Shown here: positions 49,454-58,654 of the stretch, in pieces
Position numbering within the stretch: position 1 is the stretch's first letter
How the letters are laid out: each line of letters starts with the position of its first letter
Origin: DATARR01 sp044868005
GTDB lineage: Bacteria; Acidobacteriota; Thermoanaerobaculia; Multivoradales; UBA5704
Direction: 5' to 3'
Assembly: GCA_044868005.1 (NCBI GenBank)
Contig: JBIOVX010000017.1
Coordinates: 10,180 to 74,179 of the forward strand
Length of the DNA stretch: 64,000 nucleotides
The notes under the pieces: generated by a model
Told to the model about the DNA's origin: nothing
The model's input: only the letters and a program-made list of their open reading frames with translations
Databases searched by the model: none
Program-made: the position numbers and the translations under genes

Positions 49454-51262
49454 TCAGTCCGCCAGGTGAAAGCGGCGCATGCGGCTGAATCCGGAGACCG
49501 CGCCGGCCGCGTTTCGCGCCTCGATCCACCAGTAGTGCTCGTCCCGGCCGTAGAGGCGGTCCGAGGTAGTGAGGATCTCTGCCGAAAAGCTCGCCCTGAG
49601 GACGCCTCCCTGAACCGCTCCGGCGTCGAGATCGAAAACCGCGCCGTTGATCCTGGTGACGAGGATCATGCGGAACCGCACGTGCTCCCCGGAGGGCACC
49701 GCGACTTCGGCGAAGTCCCGGCCCGGCTTCACGGCAGCTCCCTCCGCCGGACGAAGAACCTGGAATTCGGGGAGGGCCGGCGGCGGGGGGACGAAGCGCC
49801 GCAGCGCACCCTTCTGCCACTCATAGACCGGGCGCCCGGCCGCCGGCAGCAGCTCCGCGCCGGAGAGAGGAGGAAGGGGATAGAGGGAGACCCGCTCGCG
49901 GACGAACGGCGGATGGACGGAGTCCCAGAGGCCGTAATGGTAGACCTGCGCGATGGGCACCTGGGCCTGGTTCAGCAGGAAGTAGGGATAGCGCGTGACG
50001 AACATCTCCTCGTGCCCGTGCGGCCGGCCGGCGCGCAGCAGCTCGCTCTGTATCCGCTGAGCGGTACGCCCCGCGGCGATGTAGGAGTCGACGTAGCCCG
50101 CGAGAAGAAGGCTCCAGAGGACGGCGAGGAGACCGGCCGCCGCGGGGGCCAGATGCCGCCACGGCGGGCGGGTGGCGGCGAAGGCCCCGCGCGCCAGGAA
50201 GGCCACGCTCATGGCGGCTCCCGCGGCGGCGAGATACCAGTACCTGCCGTTTCCGGGCACCGACGGGCGGAAGGCGAAGGGAGCCTGGGCGAGGAGGATC
50301 CAGATCCAGGAGAACAGCCAGCGCCGAGCGTGGCCGCCGTCGAGCGAGCGACCGCGGAGGAGCCAGAAGGCGGCCGGCGCGGCCACCAGCACGGTGCACG
50401 AGACGATGGCGGTCCAGGGTCCCGGCCATCCGTCGTACACCGGCAGGTGGAGCTGGTGAATGGAGGTCGCGAGATCGCCGGCGACCTGCCGCAGGTGCGG
50501 CGCGAGGAGCCGCTGACTGTACTCCTCGTAGCCGCCGACGAACACGCCGAAGATCACCTTTCTCAGCAGGAAGTAGAGTCCCAGGACGCCAAAAAAGGGT
50601 AGATATCCCAGAGGGCGGCGCGCCGTCTTCGTCCGCACCGCCCCGAGATGGTCGTACGCGGCGAGCAACACCGGCAGCACCGCCGCCGCCTCATAGGAGC
50701 CGAGGGCGAGGACGAAGAGCGCCAGGGCACCGCCCCACGCCGCGCTGGAGCCGTCCTCCCGGAAACGCTGATAGGCGAGCGTCGCGGCGAGCATGAAGAA
50801 CGCTCCGAACAAGGTGGCGAAGCTGGCGCTGAACACCACGGCGTTGGGGTGGAGCGGATAGAGCGCGAAGAGCAGGGCGGCGGCGAACGGCGTCATCGTC
50901 TTCCCCGGCCCATCGAGCGTTCGGCTCAGCCGGCGGACGATCGCCCAGAGCAGCAGGGTGTTCGCCATGTGCGCCCACAGGTGGACGGCGTTGTAGCCGA
51001 AGGGCCGGCCGCCGAACGCCGCGATCTCGAGCCCGTAGAGGAGCGTCGAAACCGGCCGGTAGAACCTGACCACCGAGATCTCCAGCCACGGAGCCATAAA
51101 AAGCGAACGGAGATCCTGCCACGGAGGGTTTTCGAACAGGAAACGGATGAGGAGATAGTCCTCGCTCGTGAACGGCCGGCTCAGCGCCCGCCCATAGAAG
51201 ACCAGCACCGAAGCGCAGAGGACCGCCGGCGGCAGGAGCCTCTCCCACCGGCCGCCGGTCAT
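49454..51262 (-). CDS. Multi-pass membrane protein, GT-C-like glycosyltransferase
   Basis: 602 residues with about 10 hydrophobic helices, from LPPAVLCASVLVFYGRAL at the start to about residue 410 and a soluble C-terminal beta domain. The first loop holds FTSEDYLLIRFL, the acidic motif of GT-C enzymes such as GT39/GT83, which use polyprenyl-phosphate sugars on the outer face of the membrane. It fits as acceptor of the sugar loaded by the GT2 at 47474-48208. It lies tail to tail with the GNAT gene, 2 nt apart. Confidence 0.82.
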   Translation of the reverse strand: MTGGRWERLLPPAVLCASVLVFYGRALSRPFTSEDYLLIRFLFENPPWQDLRSLFMAPWLEISVVRFYRPVSTLLYGLEIAAFGGRPFGYNAVHLWAHMANTLLLWAIVRRLSRTLDGPGKTMTPFAAALLFALYPLHPNAVVFSASFATLFGAFFMLAATLAYQRFREDGSSAAWGGALALFVLALGSYEAAAVLPVLLAAYDHLGAVRTKTARRPLGYLPFFGVLGLYFLLRKVIFGVFVGGYEEYSQRLLAPHLRQVAGDLATSIHQLHLPVYDGWPGPWTAIVSCTVLVAAPAAFWLLRGRSLDGGHARRWLFSWIWILLAQAPFAFRPSVPGNGRYWYLAAAGAAMSVAFLARGAFAATRPPWRHLAPAAAGLLAVLWSLLLAGYVDSYIAAGRTAQRIQSELLRAGRPHGHEEMFVTRYPYFLLNQAQVPIAQVYHYGLWDSVHPPFVRERVSLYPLPPLSGAELLPAAGRPVYEWQKGALRRFVPPPPALPEFQVLRPAEGAAVKPGRDFAEVAVPSGEHVRFRMILVTRINGAVFDLDAGAVQGGVLRASFSAEILTTSDRLYGRDEHYWWIEARNAAGAVSGFSRMRRFHLAD

Positions 51263-51274
51263 GCGTCCGGCCGC

Positions 51275-51973
51275 CTACCAGTCATGCTCGTGGGTCTTCT
51301 GGAAGATCGTGTCGTGCGGCGCGGACCGCTCCTCCTCGGGCCGGCCGTTCGTGTAGTAGTAGAAGGAGACCGACTTGCGGCTCGTCCCTTCCGGGCAGGC
51401 GAGCGGCGCGGGGTGGCCGTGGTAGGAGAAGTCCGTGGTGCTGAAGACCACCGTGCGGTTGAACACCGGCAGGATCTTCTGCTCGCAGCGCGTCATGTCG
51501 CGGTTCCACAGCTCGAGGTGCCCGCCGTACTCCTCTTGCCAGTCCTTGTTCAGGTAGACGAGCAGGTTGAGCCGGCGGTCGAGCTTGAGGAGCGGGTGCC
51601 AGTTGAAATCCACATGAACCTTGAGAAAGCCGCCGGGCAGGATCTGGTGCGGCCCCGCGCCGCCGTAGTAGGGGTCGGGGATGAGCCCTTCGATGCCGGT
51701 CAAGGCCTCGAGAAACCGCAGCACCGGCACGGAGTTCATCTCATAGAGGAAAAGCTGGAGGGCGGGGCGCAGCGCCGACTCGTGCCAGTAGCCGAGCTTC
51801 TTCTCCGTCGCGTTGTCGAACCGCCGCCACTCGATCTCCTCCGGCCGCGGGAATTCCGCGAGGATGGTCTCCAGGGTCTCGGCCGGGAACAGATTGTCGA
51901 TCACCGCGTGCGGGAAGGGGCGCGCGGCGACGTAGCTCGCGTGCAACGCCTTCGGGTCGGCCAGGAGCTTCAT
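51275..51973 (-). CDS. 2-oxoglutarate/Fe(II) oxygenase
   Basis: A 232-residue prolyl-4-hydroxylase-type double-stranded beta helix. The iron ligands are His120 and Asp122 (FLKVHVDFNWH) with a distal His at 185 or 187 (FSYHGHP), and Arg199 (TSRKSVSFYYY) would bind 2-oxoglutarate. The N-terminus (PFPHAVIDNLFPAETLETIL) is typical of sugar- or lipid-cluster oxygenases. Probably hydroxylates a sugar, lipid or amino-acid residue of the glycan. The gap to the next minus-strand gene is 12 nt. Confidence 0.88.
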   Translation of the reverse strand: MKLLADPKALHASYVAARPFPHAVIDNLFPAETLETILAEFPRPEEIEWRRFDNATEKKLGYWHESALRPALQLFLYEMNSVPVLRFLEALTGIEGLIPDPYYGGAGPHQILPGGFLKVHVDFNWHPLLKLDRRLNLLVYLNKDWQEEYGGHLELWNRDMTRCEQKILPVFNRTVVFSTTDFSYHGHPAPLACPEGTSRKSVSFYYYTNGRPEEERSAPHDTIFQKTHEHDW

Positions 51974-51984
51974 GAGCCTCAAGT

Positions 51985-52833
51985 CTAACGCGACAGGGAG
52001 CCCACGGCGGTCATCGCCGCGGCGTCGAGCTCGATCTCCAGCGCCCGCAGGTTCTCGGCGATATGAAGGGGATCGGTGCTGGAGGGCAGCGGCGCGAGGC
52101 CGCGCTGCACGTTCCAGCGCAGCACGATCTGTGCGGGGGAGCACCGATGCCGGTCCGCCAGCTCCGCGAGCAACGGCTCGGCCAGGAGCCCCGCCGCCGA
52201 GAGGGGCGAGTGGGCCATGAGGCGGACGCCCCGTTCGCCACACCAGCCCACGATCTCCGTGTTCGGCTGATAAGGCGAGCAGGCGATCTGGTTCGCGGCC
52301 GGCAGCTCGGGCCCCAGCGCCGCGATCTGCGCCGGCGCGAAGTTGCTCACCCCGACGTGGCCGGCGAGGCCTCGCCGTTCCAGGTCCCGCAGGGCCGCCC
52401 AGGTCTCCGCCGGCGGCACGTCGTCCGTCTCGATGTTCCCCTCCGCGTCGCGCGGCAGAGCCCGCCGCTCGAGCTCCTCCCAGCCGGTTTCCTCGGCATC
52501 GACCAGCGGACCCCGATGCCGCCAGGCCTCGGGCGCGTGCAGGAGGTAGAGGTCGAAGGCAGCGAGGCCGAGGCGCAGCAGCGAGCTCTCGCACGCCTGC
52601 CGCAGCGCCGCCGGCCGAAAGTTGGTCCGCCAGACCTTGCCGACGATGAACAGCTCGGCGCGGGGAACGTGGCGCAAGGCCCGGCCCACCGCGCGCTCGT
52701 TGCCGTAGAGCTCCGCCAGGTCGAAAAGGCGGTAGCCGAGAGCCGCCGCCGTGTGCGCGGCGCCTTCCAGGTCGACGCGTTGCCCGTGCGCACGGAACGG
52801 CGAGCAGCCGAAGCCGATGGGCGGCAGCTTCAT
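51985..52833 (-). CDS. Aldo/keto reductase
   Basis: A 282-residue TIM-barrel NAD(P)H oxidoreductase with the full catalytic tetrad: Asp38 and Tyr43 (LFDLAELYGNE), Lys66 (VGKVW) and His99 (LLHAPEAW), plus the cofactor-loop segments VGVSNFAPAQI and LPSSTDPLHIAENL. Would reduce a keto or aldehyde group, perhaps on a nucleotide sugar in this cluster. It overlaps the next minus-strand gene by 4 nt. Confidence 0.9.
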   Translation of the reverse strand: MKLPPIGFGCSPFRAHGQRVDLEGAAHTAAALGYRLFDLAELYGNERAVGRALRHVPRAELFIVGKVWRTNFRPAALRQACESSLLRLGLAAFDLYLLHAPEAWRHRGPLVDAEETGWEELERRALPRDAEGNIETDDVPPAETWAALRDLERRGLAGHVGVSNFAPAQIAALGPELPAANQIACSPYQPNTEIVGWCGERGVRLMAHSPLSAAGLLAEPLLAELADRHRCSPAQIVLRWNVQRGLAPLPSSTDPLHIAENLRALEIELDAAAMTAVGSLSR

Positions 52834-53792
52834 GGCGCCGGAAGCCGCAGCCGGTCCGCAAAGAAGCGGGCGAGGGCCCGGGCCGTGACCTCCGGGCGGA
52901 AGGAGGCCGCCGTGCTGCGTCCGCCGGCGCGCAGGCGATCGAGAAGCTCGCTTTCCTCGTCGAACCGGTCCACCAGGTCGCAGACCCGCTCGACGAGCGC
53001 GTAGATCTCCTGGTTGGGAAAGACGATCGCGTTTTCGCCGTCGCGCAGGAAGTCGCGGCCGCCGAAGGCCTCATAACAGACGGGTATGCAACCCGCGGCC
53101 ATGGCCTCGGGGACGGTGGTGTTGAAAGCTTCGTGCGAGTGGACATTGATCAGAAACGTGGAGGTCTGCATCAGCTCGGCGACCTCGCGGTGGGTCATGC
53201 CGGTGAGCAGGACGAGCGGCCACTGCGGCCGCCGCGCGAGCTCCTTGGCGAGCAGGGCGCCGGCGATCTCCTCGTCGGGAACCGCGGCCAGGCGGTAGGC
53301 CTCCTTGACGGCGAGGAGGACCCGCCGCTCGCGGGGACGCGGATTCGCCTCGAAGAAATACGGCGCGATGAACGGCGGCACGACGTCGGCGGCCAGGCCG
53401 AAATGACGCTCGACGACGCCGGCCACGCGCGGCAGCACCGCCATCGCCGCCTCATAGCCCAAGGCGGCGTAGTCGACCCCGCCCGCGAGACCCCGCACGA
53501 CGAGGAAACCGCCCTGGACGAAGACCACCCGCCGCCAGGGATACCGCCGCACCGCCTCGCTGGCGGCGAGGACCTCGGGCACCACCACCACGTCGCTCGC
53601 CGAGGGCGCGAACCCAGGCTGGTCGAGGTAGTGGACCGGCACCTCCAGCTCGCGCCAGGCCGGCCGGTATGGCGCATGATGATGGAGCACGCACGCCTCG
53701 TGGCCATGCTCGCGCAACAGCCGTACGTGCTCGTAGAGCATCCCCGTGCCCCAGCTCGGCGCGGGATGGTCGGCGACCAGATAGTGGATCAT
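52830..53792 (-). CDS. GT4-like glycosyltransferase, short form
   Basis: 320 residues from ATG 53792 (MIHYLVADHPAPSWGTGMLYEH), 1 nt after the preceding stop. The C-terminal half has a GT4-like donor domain: LVLLTGMTHREVAELMQTSTFLINVHSHEAFNTTVPEAMAAGCIPVCYE, where EAFNTTVPE is the E-x7-E motif. The N-terminal half is short and only partly matches GT-B. Likely an NDP-sugar transferase of the same pathway. Confidence 0.82.
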   Translation of the reverse strand: MIHYLVADHPAPSWGTGMLYEHVRLLREHGHEACVLHHHAPYRPAWRELEVPVHYLDQPGFAPSASDVVVVPEVLAASEAVRRYPWRRVVFVQGGFLVVRGLAGGVDYAALGYEAAMAVLPRVAGVVERHFGLAADVVPPFIAPYFFEANPRPRERRVLLAVKEAYRLAAVPDEEIAGALLAKELARRPQWPLVLLTGMTHREVAELMQTSTFLINVHSHEAFNTTVPEAMAAGCIPVCYEAFGGRDFLRDGENAIVFPNQEIYALVERVCDLVDRFDEESELLDRLRAGGRSTAASFRPEVTARALARFFADRLRLPAP

Positions 53793-53793
53793 G

Positions 53794-54912
53794 CTAGCTG
53801 GTGAGCGCGTAGATGCAATGGCGGCAGATGAAGTCCGCCGGCGCGGGCTCCATGCCGTAGACCCAGCGCCGCAGCAGCGACATGCGCGGGCCCGAGAGGA
53901 TGGCGTCCAGCGGCTCCTCGTGGAGATCGCCGACGACGTAGCGGTCGTGGTAGTCCTGGCAGCAGAGGACGCACTGGCCCAGTGGATTGATGTGCACCCA
54001 CTGCACCGGCCGCGACCCGGTCTGCTCACAGCCGCACAGGCGCTGATGCCGGCCGAGGGGGTGCAGGCCGATAGGCACGGCGCCCGCGCGGTCCATGACC
54101 TCGTAGAAGTGCACCTGGAAGCGGCTGCCGCCGAAGCGCTCGCGGATGGCTTCGAAGTCCTGGCGGTGAACCTCGTCGCCGGTGCCGAGCACCGCGACGT
54201 CCATTTGCGGCGCCAGCGGCTTGTCCTTGAGGTAGTCGAGATGCCGCAGGACCAGGGGAAGGTGATCGCCGCCCCGATCGCGCCGGTACCGCTCGCGGTC
54301 GAGGGTCGAAAGATTGATCGAGAGATAGCAGAGCCCGCCCATCTCCAGGATGGCGTCCACCCGCGCCGGCGTCAGGCCCGTGGCATTGGTCAGCACGGCC
54401 GGAGGCAGGCCGTAGCGCTTGAGCACGCGCACCTGGTCGAGGAAGTGCTTGTCGGCCGTGGGCTCGTTGTAGTGGATCATCGAGACGCCCTCGATGGTCG
54501 CGCGGTGGGCCGCGAGCTGCGCCACGATCTGCTCGTAGAACTCCATGCTCATGAAGTGGTCCTCGCGGCGATCCACGGAGACCGGGCAGAAGTAGCAGGC
54601 CTGATTGCACACCGTGCTCGCTTCGAGCGACACGTACTTGAGCCGGAAGCGCGCGCCGAGATCGGCGGCGGATTCGACCAGCCACCCGGCGGCGAACAGA
54701 TCGGCGAGCAGATCGCCGGGCAGCTCGCCGGTTCTCTGGTGGCCGCTCCGCAGCTCGTGCAGCTCCCGGAACCCGGCATCGCCGCTGGCGAGGAAGCGCT
54801 CCGTCAGGATGTTGTAGATGCGGTCGGGGCCGAAATGGAGGAACGGCTCGACGACCAGCCGGTCCGCCGTGGGGACGAACCTTTCCGTCCTCCCTATGAG
54901 CTGCTCGATCAT
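53794..54912 (-). CDS. Radical SAM protein with SPASM-type C-terminus
   Basis: 372 residues from ATG 54912 (MIEQLIGRTERFVP). The radical SAM 4Fe-4S motif CNQACYFCP is at about 120, followed by GVSMIHYNEPTADKH and ILEMGGLCYLSINLST; the C-terminus has CGCEQTGSR, GQCVLCCQDYHDRYVVGD and FICRHCIYA, the cysteine-rich auxiliary cluster region of SPASM proteins. Radical SAM/SPASM enzymes also occur in sugar and surface-polymer clusters, where they cause epimerisation, dehydration or other radical chemistry; the substrate cannot be read here. Flanked by glycosyltransferases with 1-nt gaps. Confidence 0.88.
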   Translation of the reverse strand: MIEQLIGRTERFVPTADRLVVEPFLHFGPDRIYNILTERFLASGDAGFRELHELRSGHQRTGELPGDLLADLFAAGWLVESAADLGARFRLKYVSLEASTVCNQACYFCPVSVDRREDHFMSMEFYEQIVAQLAAHRATIEGVSMIHYNEPTADKHFLDQVRVLKRYGLPPAVLTNATGLTPARVDAILEMGGLCYLSINLSTLDRERYRRDRGGDHLPLVLRHLDYLKDKPLAPQMDVAVLGTGDEVHRQDFEAIRERFGGSRFQVHFYEVMDRAGAVPIGLHPLGRHQRLCGCEQTGSRPVQWVHINPLGQCVLCCQDYHDRYVVGDLHEEPLDAILSGPRMSLLRRWVYGMEPAPADFICRHCIYALTS

Positions 54913-54913
54913 C

Positions 54914-56002
54914 TCAGTTGCCAATATACGGATCTCCGCCCCCGGCCGTCGCGACGAGACTATATCGCAGCAGCTCGCGCCCCGCCGCATCCACCACCTG
55001 CAACGCCAGGGCTCCCGCGAGCCGCTCCGCGACCTCCGTGGGCAGCTTCCAAGGAGCCTTCAGAGGTGCGGTGAGCCGCTCCGCCGCAGCGGGAAAACCG
55101 ATCGGGTTGGGCGAGACCTCGACCCAGAGAGGAAAGGGGAGGCCGGCCAGGTCCACCTCGGCGCAGGCGACGCGCGGCACCGGCGCCCGCCGCGGCCGGC
55201 CGGCCAGCCTCTCCAGAAGAGCTGTGAACCAGCGGCTATAATGCCGCTGGCGAAACCGCCGGGCCGATTCCTCGAACCAACCGGCCGACCGCGGCTCCTG
55301 AATGGCGCTCTGCGCATAGAGGTGGATGGCCTCGGCGGCCGGCACGTAGCGGGCCGGCAGGCCGAGCCGGGCGGCCCGGCGCAGCCAGTCGGTCTCCTCG
55401 AAGTAGAGGCGGTAGCCTTCGTCGAAGGGTCCCGCCCGTTGCCAGGCGGCGCGCGTGAAGGCGAGCAGGCTGCCACTCAAAGCATGGCTGGCCACCGGCC
55501 GCGCCGCCTCCCAGTGCCGGCGGGCGTGACGGCGCCAGCGCCGGCGGGCGCGCACGGCCCACCGCTCACCGCGCGCCGCGAGCAGAGAGAGCAGCTCGGC
55601 GGTGCGGCTGCGCTCCTCGGCCGGCGGCAGCAGCATGCGGCGGGCTTCGTCCCAAAAGAACCGCGGCCCGGCGATCGCCGCGCCGGCGCTCAAGGCGTCC
55701 ATCAGGGCGCCGAGGCAGCCGGGGAGGACCCGCACGTCCGGGTTCATCACCACGATCCGTTCCGCCCGCGAGCGGCTCACCCCGAGATTGACGCCGCCGG
55801 CGAAGCCGAGGTTGGCGCCGGGCTCGAGGCGCTCGAAGGAGAGGCTCGCGAGCCGCGCCCGGTCCGCGTCGTCGCTGCCGTTGTCGACGAGGATCCCCTC
55901 CAGCTCGAGGCCGCTCTGACCGGCATCGGCTCGCAACGCCTCCACCGCCGCCGCCGCCAGCTCCGGCGTGCGGTAGTGGACCAGGATGACGGCGATGCGC
56001 AT
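54914..56002 (-). CDS. GT2-family glycosyltransferase
   Basis: A 362-residue GT-A enzyme: MRIAVILVHYRTPELAAAAVEAL, GILVDNGSDD, GANLGFAGGVNLGV, VVMNPDVRVLPGCL (metal site), GSLLAFTRAAW and RLYFEETDWLRRAARLG (catalytic region), i.e. WbbL/rhamnosyltransferase-like. A C-terminal beta domain (VACAEVDLAGLPFPLWVEVSPNP) is extra. Gap of 7 nt to the ABC ATPase upstream. Confidence 0.9.
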   Translation of the reverse strand: MRIAVILVHYRTPELAAAAVEALRADAGQSGLELEGILVDNGSDDADRARLASLSFERLEPGANLGFAGGVNLGVSRSRAERIVVMNPDVRVLPGCLGALMDALSAGAAIAGPRFFWDEARRMLLPPAEERSRTAELLSLLAARGERWAVRARRRWRRHARRHWEAARPVASHALSGSLLAFTRAAWQRAGPFDEGYRLYFEETDWLRRAARLGLPARYVPAAEAIHLYAQSAIQEPRSAGWFEESARRFRQRHYSRWFTALLERLAGRPRRAPVPRVACAEVDLAGLPFPLWVEVSPNPIGFPAAAERLTAPLKAPWKLPTEVAERLAGALALQVVDAAGRELLRYSLVATAGGGDPYIGN

Positions 56003-56009
56003 GCGCCGT

Positions 56010-57236
<1,227 letters not shown>

Positions 57237-57276
57237 CGCCCCGATTGTACCTCCCCGCCAGGCTGGCGACGGACGC

Positions 57277-58587
57277 TCAGCCCTGGAACGGGAAATCCGG
57301 CGGCAGCCGCACCATCTCGAACAGCGAAGCGACCAGCTCACCATTCTCCCCTGCGCGATGCGGATTGTAGAACTCCCAGACGGTGCGGCCGTCCGGGGTC
57401 ACCTCGAGCGCGCGCCCGTTCTCGGACTCGGTGATCAGAGTGTTGCCATTCGGCAGCCGCTGCGAGGAGCCCAGGGTCCGCGAGAAGAGGTCCACCTCGG
57501 GCGTGCCGCCGTACTGCCAGACGATCCTGCCGCTCACGGGCTCCATCTCGATCACCCGCGACCGTTCGCGGCTGGCGCCGGTGTTGTCGAACACCAGCAG
57601 ATGGCCGTTGTCCAGGAAGGTCGGCTGGTGCTGGTGCCGCCAGCCGCCGGCCTTCGCCCATACCACCGTCCGGCGGTCCGGATCGAGGACCGCGACGGTG
57701 TTGAGCATGAACACCGAGATCAGCAGGTTCCCCTTGCGGAAGGCCGGGTGGAGACCGACGAAACGGCCGTCCAGGACCTCGAGGGTGTTGGTGTGGAAGA
57801 TGTCCCCCTGGCGTTTCCGCATGGTCTGCACCAGGTTGGCGTACGGCGAGCTTTCGAAGCACTCCAGGATGGAGATCCGCCGCAGCAACCGTCCCTTGGG
57901 GCTGAGCACGGTCACGAAGTCCTCCAGCACTCCCCGCTTCCGATTGATGCGGGGAATGACCTTGCCTTCCCGATCGAGGACGTAGATGAGGCCTTCCTCC
58001 GTCACGAAGAGATCGTGATGGATGCCGCCACGGTAGGCCCAGCGGACGCGGGAGCGGGCGTCCAGCTTGACGAGCCCCTGCCCCTCATAGATGGCCAGGA
58101 GATCGCCGTTGGGATAGAGATAGGCGCGCCGGAAGTACTCCAGCTTCGCCATCTCGGGATCCTTGGCGAGGTCCGGCCAGAGCCGGCGGAGGGGATACCG
58201 CCAGCGGTGGAGGGTCTTCCCTGCCATGTCCATGAGCACGGCCTCCGCCGCATGGCCGGAGACGTAGAGGTTCAGTCCCCGATAGGCGGCGCCGGCATCG
58301 CGCTCGGCCACCACCGGGCGATCCTCAGCCGTTTTGTAGCCCTGGAGATAAGGGAGCGCCTGGACGTCGGCGGCAGCGTCGGAGGGCGGTGCACCGGAGG
58401 CCGATCCGCGGGCGACGCTCCACTTTCCCTGCTCCGGAGCGGCGGCCGGTTCGGGCTGAGAGGTTGCAGAATCGTCCGCGGCGGGCGCCGGCGTGACGGA
58501 CGGTTGAGGTTCGCGGCAGGCGGCGAGCAAGGCAAGCCCGGCGAGGAGCGCCGCCCTGACCCAAGCCCCGCTTCTCTTCCCGGGCAC
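57277..58587 (-). CDS. Arylsulfotransferase (ASST)-like beta-propeller lipoprotein
   Basis: 436 residues from GTG 58587, the first usable start after the terminator hairpin; lipobox LALLAAC. The mature part is a PQQ/ASST-type propeller with the diagnostic repeats HRWRYPL, YLYPNGDLLAIYEGQGLVKLD, VRWAYRGGIHHDLFV, HTNTLEVL, HQHQPTFLDNGHLLVFDN, and SQRLPNGNTLITESENGRALEVTPDG. Bacterial ASST transfers sulfate between phenols via an active-site His; here the family members are often of unknown function. It lies just upstream of the ABC ATPase and could be co-transcribed with it. Confidence 0.83.
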   Translation of the reverse strand: MPGKRSGAWVRAALLAGLALLAACREPQPSVTPAPAADDSATSQPEPAAAPEQGKWSVARGSASGAPPSDAAADVQALPYLQGYKTAEDRPVVAERDAGAAYRGLNLYVSGHAAEAVLMDMAGKTLHRWRYPLRRLWPDLAKDPEMAKLEYFRRAYLYPNGDLLAIYEGQGLVKLDARSRVRWAYRGGIHHDLFVTEEGLIYVLDREGKVIPRINRKRGVLEDFVTVLSPKGRLLRRISILECFESSPYANLVQTMRKRQGDIFHTNTLEVLDGRFVGLHPAFRKGNLLISVFMLNTVAVLDPDRRTVVWAKAGGWRHQHQPTFLDNGHLLVFDNTGASRERSRVIEMEPVSGRIVWQYGGTPEVDLFSRTLGSSQRLPNGNTLITESENGRALEVTPDGRTVWEFYNPHRAGENGELVASLFEMVRLPPDFPFQG

Positions 58588-58592
58588 GGAAA

Positions 58593-58620
58593 GGGCCGCC
58601 GGCTGATCGACCGGCGGCCC
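58593..58620 (-). terminator. Rho-independent-like terminator after the PKD gene
   Basis: Perfect 10-bp stem GGGCCGCCGG/CCGGCGGCCC (58593-58602 with 58611-58620), 35 nt after the PKD gene stop and followed on the minus strand by TTT. It separates that gene from the ASST gene. Confidence 0.75.
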
Positions 58621-58654
58621 CGTCACCGCAACCCGGGAAGAGCGAGCCCTCCGG

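Noticed and set aside
47519..50602. 1027-codon plus-strand frame across the GT2, GNAT and membrane-protein genes
   Set aside because: Runs across three well-supported genes in other frames and has no domain; high-GC artefact.
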